7,618 nt of DNA from UMGS973 sp045599945 (lineage in GTDB: Bacteria; Bacillota; Clostridia; Peptostreptococcales; Anaerovoracaceae): the NCBI GenBank assembly GCA_045599945.1, contig JAZRWY010000088.1:1-7618 (forward strand), in the 5' to 3' direction. Under the pieces are notes generated by a model. The model was given only the letters and a program-made list of their open reading frames with translations. It had not been told where the DNA came from and did no database searches. The translations under genes and the position numbers were made by a program. Numbering within the stretch: position 1 is the stretch's first letter; every line of letters starts with the position of its first letter. Below, one piece after another: positions 4,659-7,618 of this stretch.

Positions 4659-6968
4659 TTGAAAGTTAAGAAAATATTGGCAGTACTGACCGCAATCACA
4701 GTAATGTTTACATTTACATGCGTTCCGGCGTTTGCAGAGACGACTCTGGAAAAAGAGGAAACGGTCTATGTTATAACGGATGCAGAAGGAACGACGGAAA
4801 AGACAACTGTCAGCGAACGACTGAAGACAGAAGAAAAAGGAGCAATTGCAGATCGGAGCAATCTGATGGATATCCGGAATGTGAAGGGTGATGAAACCTT
4901 CAAGCAGGATGGCGAATATCTGTCCTGGAAGGCAGAGGGTGAAGATATCTACTACCAGGGCACATCAGAAAAGGCGCTTCCGATAAAAATGAAGATTTCA
5001 TACTACATGAATGGAATAGAGAAAACACCGGAAAGCATGGCAGGAAAGAGCGGCAAATTCAAGATCAGAGTGGAGTTTGAAGCTGTGGAAGGAGTTCCGT
5101 TTGCAGCAGTTTCCGTTCTTTCTCTGGATGGAAACAGATTCCGGAAGGTTACAGTAAACAGCGGTGAAATCATCAGTACGGGAGACAGCCTCTATGTGGC
5201 AGGGGTTGCACTTCCGGGAATGGATTCCCTACTATCAAAGTTTGATGCCGGGATTTCCTCATATATTGAAATAAAGGGAACGTGCCGGGATTTTGAGACC
5301 AGCGATATCTATACGGTTCTTACCAAAGACCTGATGGAAGGAATCGATACGGACAAGATTAATCTGGACAATCTGGAAGAAAGCCTGAACAGTCTGACAG
5401 ACGCATCCGAGCAGCTGGTGGACGGTTCATCGAAACTGTCGGATGGTCTGAATGAATTGAATAGCAAGTATAAGGCAGCAGATAAGGGCATTAAGGCTTT
5501 TGCGGACGGAGCCGGAAAACTGGATGCAGGTCTGGAAGAATTAAAGAAAAAGATGCCGCAGCTTACAGCAGGCGGCAAGAAACTCAGCAATGGAGCTGCA
5601 ACGATCAATGACGGCGTAAAGACCATGAAAGGGAAAATGCCGGAGATTCTTTCCGGCAGCAGCAAATTAAGTGCAGGCGCTAAGGACCTGGACGATGGTG
5701 TGAAAAAACTTCAGGGAAATCTTCCGGAACTTGTGGATGGCGGAAAGGATCTGGCAGCCGGAGCAAAGGAAATAGACCGCCAGGTAGGAATAATCAATGG
5801 AAAGATGCCGGAGCTGAAGCAAGGCACTGCCAAGGCGGAAGAAGGTGCAAAAAAACTGCAGGAATCCCTGAAGGGTACGCAGGATGCAATTGGTGACTTT
5901 AAAGAAGCAACCGATCCGTTAAAAGACCTGAATGCCGATGCTTTAAAGCAGCAGCTGGGCGGCCTGGCGCAGGGCATTTCCGATGTCAATAATGGACTTG
6001 GAACGCTCCAGAGCAAGGTTACTGCAGCAAATGAAACGGAAGAGGCGCTCATAGCGGCCTTAATAGACGTAAGAGATGGATATGAAGACAATGGGATTCC
6101 GACGGATGATCTGAATGATATCATTGACGGATTGTCAGCAGTAAATTCCGGTCATAAACAGGCGGCCGGAGAACTGGCTTCGGATGGAGACCTGCGGGGA
6201 GGTCTTTCAGAGATGAAGCAGGGCATTGGAAACATAGATGTATCAGGTCTTGCAGGTCTTCCACAGATTCCGGAAAAGCTGGGCGATCTTTATGAAGTCG
6301 TTGGAAAAGAGGCAGACGGTGCCAAGGATCTGTCGGATGGTCTTGGAGACCTGAAGAAAGGGGTCGGCAATCTGACCGATGGCCTAGGGACCCTTTCAGA
6401 GGATGGAACGGCACCGCTTGCAAAGGGTGCTTCTGATCTGAGCGAAGGTCTTGTGCTGCTTCAGGAGGGTGTAATGCCGCTGAAGACCGGAACCGGAACG
6501 CTGGCAATCGGTGCGAAGTCTCTTGACACCGGTTTGAACCAGCTGGCCTCCGGCGCAAAGGAACTTGCTGCCGGAACGCAGCAGCTTGCGGATGGAACCG
6601 GAACATTAAGCAAAAATCTTGTTACGCTGAAAAAAGGAACGAATACCCTTGCAGAGGGCAGCGGACAGATTGTAGACGGAGCGGTGGAACTGCAGAAAGG
6701 AAGCCGGAAGATTTCCAGCGGAATCGGGGAGCTTTCTGATGGCGGAGATGATCTGAGCGAAGGTCTTGGAAAATTCGATAAAGAAGGAATCCGCAGGCTG
6801 TCCGGTCTTTATGATGAATATGGAGAGGATACCATCAGCCAGATAGAAGGTCTTGTGAACCAGGCAAAGAGTTACGAAAGCTATGGCGGCAATGCAGAAA
6901 GTGAAACCGTAACACTGAAATTCATCGTAAAGAGTAAGGGCATATCCGTTGAAAAAGAAAAGAAATAA
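4659..6968 (+). CDS. Secreted protein with Leu-x-x-Gly heptad-repeat arrays
   Basis: A 769-residue exported protein. A signal peptide occupies residues 1-26 (KVKK basic end, hydrophobic core, AFA before Glu27), so signal peptidase I cleavage is predicted; Cys21 lies in TFTC, which is not a lipobox. Residues about 30-240 are a beta-rich domain with NVKGDE, DIYYQGTS, LPIKMKISYYMNG and AGKSGKFKIRVEFE, a pattern I recall from similar clostridial proteins. From about 254 to 410 and 554 to 706 run arrays of xxxLxxG heptads (for example SKLSDGL, KELAAGTQQLADGTGTL), expected to form long helices. Such arrays also occur in YhgE/Pip proteins, but this one lacks their membrane segments, has no LPXTG motif and ends in VEKEKK. 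The TTG start is chosen because it gives the whole signal peptide; AAGGTGG (4647-4653) lies 5 bases upstream. It abuts the MMPL stop. Inference: an extracytoplasmic partner of the transporter. Function unproven. Confidence 0.88.
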   Translation: MKVKKILAVLTAITVMFTFTCVPAFAETTLEKEETVYVITDAEGTTEKTTVSERLKTEEKGAIADRSNLMDIRNVKGDETFKQDGEYLSWKAEGEDIYYQGTSEKALPIKMKISYYMNGIEKTPESMAGKSGKFKIRVEFEAVEGVPFAAVSVLSLDGNRFRKVTVNSGEIISTGDSLYVAGVALPGMDSLLSKFDAGISSYIEIKGTCRDFETSDIYTVLTKDLMEGIDTDKINLDNLEESLNSLTDASEQLVDGSSKLSDGLNELNSKYKAADKGIKAFADGAGKLDAGLEELKKKMPQLTAGGKKLSNGAATINDGVKTMKGKMPEILSGSSKLSAGAKDLDDGVKKLQGNLPELVDGGKDLAAGAKEIDRQVGIINGKMPELKQGTAKAEEGAKKLQESLKGTQDAIGDFKEATDPLKDLNADALKQQLGGLAQGISDVNNGLGTLQSKVTAANETEEALIAALIDVRDGYEDNGIPTDDLNDIIDGLSAVNSGHKQAAGELASDGDLRGGLSEMKQGIGNIDVSGLAGLPQIPEKLGDLYEVVGKEADGAKDLSDGLGDLKKGVGNLTDGLGTLSEDGTAPLAKGASDLSEGLVLLQEGVMPLKTGTGTLAIGAKSLDTGLNQLASGAKELAAGTQQLADGTGTLSKNLVTLKKGTNTLAEGSGQIVDGAVELQKGSRKISSGIGELSDGGDDLSEGLGKFDKEGIRRLSGLYDEYGEDTISQIEGLVNQAKSYESYGGNAESETVTLKFIVKSKGISVEKEKK
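5550..5885 (+). repeat. Four tandem 28-residue units in the heptad protein
   Basis: Residues 298-325, 326-353, 354-381 and 382-409 align end to end, each exactly 28 residues (four heptads, 84 bases). They begin KMPQL, KMPEI, NLPEL and KMPEL, and the first three share a [KT]xM/I/L-x-G-type end such as DGVKTMKG or DGVKKLQG. The Pro at unit position 3 recurs in all four. The protein units diverge, so this is an old duplication rather than a recent DNA expansion. Confidence 0.85.
6318..6776 (+). repeat. Second Leu-x-x-Gly heptad array
   Basis: Residues about 554-706 of the heptad protein consist almost wholly of seven-residue steps of the form xxxLxxG, for example AKDLSDGL, GNLTDGL, ASDLSEGL, GAKELAAGTQQLADG. 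Unlike the first array there is no regular 28-residue super-period with a proline. The sequence between the arrays (about 410-553) is helical but less regular. Confidence 0.85.
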
Positions 6969-7001
6969 TCAATTTGTTCTTCTCAACATATAATCAATTT
7001 G
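6966..7001. repeat. Short direct repeat after the heptad gene
   Basis: TAATCAATTTG occurs at 6966-6976 and again at 6991-7001, 25 bases apart, starting with the stop codon of the heptad gene and ending just before the terminator. It may be slippage-derived; no function is visible. Confidence 0.5.
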
Positions 7002-7039
7002 AAAAAGATACTGCAGCATCTCTGCTGCAGTATCTTTTT
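7002..7039. terminator. Bidirectional intrinsic terminator with a 17-bp perfect stem
   Basis: The left arm AAAAAGATACTGCAGCA (7002-7018) and right arm TGCTGCAGTATCTTTTT (7023-7039) pair perfectly around a TCTC tetraloop. The A-tract and T-tract make it active in principle on both strands. It closes the MMPL/heptad transcription unit, 33 bases after the stop, and its T-tract merges into the next promoter's -35 box. Confidence 0.93.
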
Positions 7040-7065
7040 ACAGATGGGCAAAAAGGGAGTATAAT
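7037..7065 (+). promoter_or_regulatory. Sigma-A type promoter for the ion-channel gene
   Basis: TTTACA (7037-7042), a 17-base spacer, and a perfect TATAAT (7060-7065). Transcription should begin near 7072, at the edge of the ribosome site AAGGAGA (7072-7078), leaving a leader of about 13 bases. This promoter rules out the upstream ATG at 7064, which lies in the -10 box. Confidence 0.82.
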
Positions 7066-7084
7066 GGAAAAAAGGAGAGAGCAA

Positions 7085-7501
7085 ATGATTAATTTTAGGT
7101 TATTATGGACGATTGTAAAAAGATGTCATCTGGAAAAGTTCATGCTGGGCTTTGTAGCAGCATTTTTTCTCGGGGCGCTGATAATTTTACAGACAGAAGC
7201 AGGAATCTCAACGTATGGCGATGCTTTATGGTATACCTTTGTGGCATGCACAACCATCGGCTTTGGAGATATTACAGCAGTAACCCATGCAGGACGGCTG
7301 GTTACGGTTTTCATTACCATCTATGAAATCCTGCTGGTTGCCATGATTTCCGGTGTAGTAGTTACGCATTATCTGGAGGTTGTCCATACACAGGAGAAAC
7401 AGACGGCAACCCTGTTTCTGGACAAGGCGAAGCGTCTTACGGAATTAAGCATTGAAGAACTGGATGAAATCGAAGAGAAGGTCAGAAAGATGGTCAAATA
7501 A
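7085..7501 (+). CDS. Two-TM potassium-channel-like protein (Ion_trans_2 type)
   Basis: A 138-residue membrane protein with a minimal potassium-channel pore. TM1 is about residues 17-36, the pore helix about 45-56 (GDALWYTFVACT), the selectivity filter TTIGFGD at 56-62, and TM2 about 69-96. A charged, probably helical tail (100-138) ends in ELSIEELDEIEEKVRKMVK and may help assemble the tetramer. GFG instead of GYG is a common natural variant of the filter and still predicts potassium selectivity. No RCK/TrkA nucleotide-binding domain, voltage sensor or cyclic-nucleotide domain is present, so the gating signal is unknown. ATG at 7085 is set by AAGGAGA 6 bases upstream and by the promoter; longer in-frame versions from 6974 or 7064 start before transcription does. 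It is a single-gene unit between two terminators. Confidence 0.9.
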   Translation: MINFRLLWTIVKRCHLEKFMLGFVAAFFLGALIILQTEAGISTYGDALWYTFVACTTIGFGDITAVTHAGRLVTVFITIYEILLVAMISGVVVTHYLEVVHTQEKQTATLFLDKAKRLTELSIEELDEIEEKVRKMVK

Positions 7502-7509
7502 AAAAGCAT

Positions 7510-7533
7510 CCACGCGTCAAACGCGTGGTTTTT
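7510..7533 (+). terminator. Intrinsic terminator after the ion-channel gene
   Basis: CCACGCGT (7510-7517) pairs with ACGCGTGG (7521-7528) over a CAA centre (in practice 7 bp with a 5-base loop), very GC-rich, and is followed by TTTTT (7529-7533). An A-run at 7500-7505 precedes it, so some activity on the minus strand is possible. It starts 8 bases after the stop. Confidence 0.93.
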
Positions 7534-7618
7534 CATATGCGGGTGAAACCCTATGCTACCAGCGACGCGTAAACACGTAAATACAGTCCACCACCTGCAT
7601 GCACTTTAACTACTATTT
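7534..7618. other. Right-hand intergenic stretch, nothing recognised
   Basis: These 85 bases hold no start-plus-ribosome-site pair and no RNA family that I recognise. A small hairpin GGGT-GAA-ACCC occurs at about 7540-7550, and ACGCGT, the core of the adjacent terminator, reappears in GCGACGCGTAAACACG near 7561-7576. The composition is unlike the neighbouring genes. Confidence 0.4.

Noticed and set aside
4659..4740. Lipoprotein signal for the heptad protein (Cys21)
   Set aside because: The residues before the cysteine are TFT, not a lipobox of the L-[AS]-[GA] type, and a good signal peptidase I site (AFA) lies after it.
6121..6606. Minus-strand 161-codon open frame
   Set aside because: It mirrors the repetitive heptad codons of the plus strand and yields a Pro/Leu/Arg-rich peptide without any motif.
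5400..6776. LXG-type polymorphic toxin or YhgE/Pip phage-infection protein
   Set aside because: No C-terminal toxin domain or immunity gene follows, and the N- and C-terminal membrane domains of YhgE/Pip are missing; only the heptad pattern is shared.
6974..7084. Longer N-terminus of the ion channel from 6974 or 7064
   Set aside because: These codons are the terminator stem and the promoter; transcription is predicted to begin after both candidate starts.
7534..7618. Stop-free minus-strand reading across the right end and terminator
   Set aside because: It passes through the terminator hairpin into the antisense of the channel gene, has no start with a ribosome site and no recognisable protein pattern.
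1..7618. CRISPR array, tRNA or rRNA genes, insertion sequences
   Set aside because: No regularly spaced direct repeats, cloverleaf or rRNA signatures, transposase motifs or terminal inverted repeats were seen on either strand.

Overview
The window looks like chromosomal DNA from a low-to-mid GC Firmicute, most likely a gut-type Clostridium relative (Lachnospiraceae-like). This is judged from strong AAGGAGG-type ribosome sites, compact operons, T-tailed hairpin terminators and the protein families present; no ribosomal RNA or other phylogenetic marker is here to settle it. Seven genes are supported: one partial gene on the minus strand and six on the plus strand downstream of it. One further small membrane gene among these is not a recognised family.

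Region 1 (1-588, minus strand) is the N-terminal half of alanine racemase, cut by the left edge. The 153-base gap to the divergent gene holds a near-perfect AT palindrome (606-636) and a textbook MerR-type promoter with a 19-bp spacer (692-722).

Region 2 (742-2463) is a tight four-gene operon: a MerR-family regulator with two C-terminal membrane segments, an 87-residue two-TM protein whose membrane hairpin and tail resemble the end of that regulator, a YbjQ/UPF0145 protein, and a TetR-family regulator. The first three genes are joined by two identical 20-nt overlaps, in which a shared C-terminal protein motif also spells the ribosome site and start codon of the next gene.

Region 3 (2464-6968) starts with a palindrome that can be a terminator, a TetR operator or both, followed by a clear promoter (TTGGGA-N17-TATAAT). 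It drives an MMPL-family RND-type membrane transporter and a secreted protein with long Leu/Gly heptad-repeat arrays. The two genes abut in the same frame, separated only by a TAG stop, with a TTG start.

Region 4 (6969-7618) holds a perfect 17-bp bidirectional terminator whose T-tract supplies the -35 box of the next promoter, a minimal two-TM potassium-channel-like gene, a second strong terminator, and 85 bases with no recognised feature.

Working model (inference): the MerR-led operon and the MMPL/heptad pair form an envelope-associated transport or stress module. The membrane-anchored MerR would sense the membrane state, TetR would control the transporter pair, and the heptad protein would act outside the membrane as the transporter's partner. 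The alanine racemase and the ion channel have their own signals and look like flanking genes.
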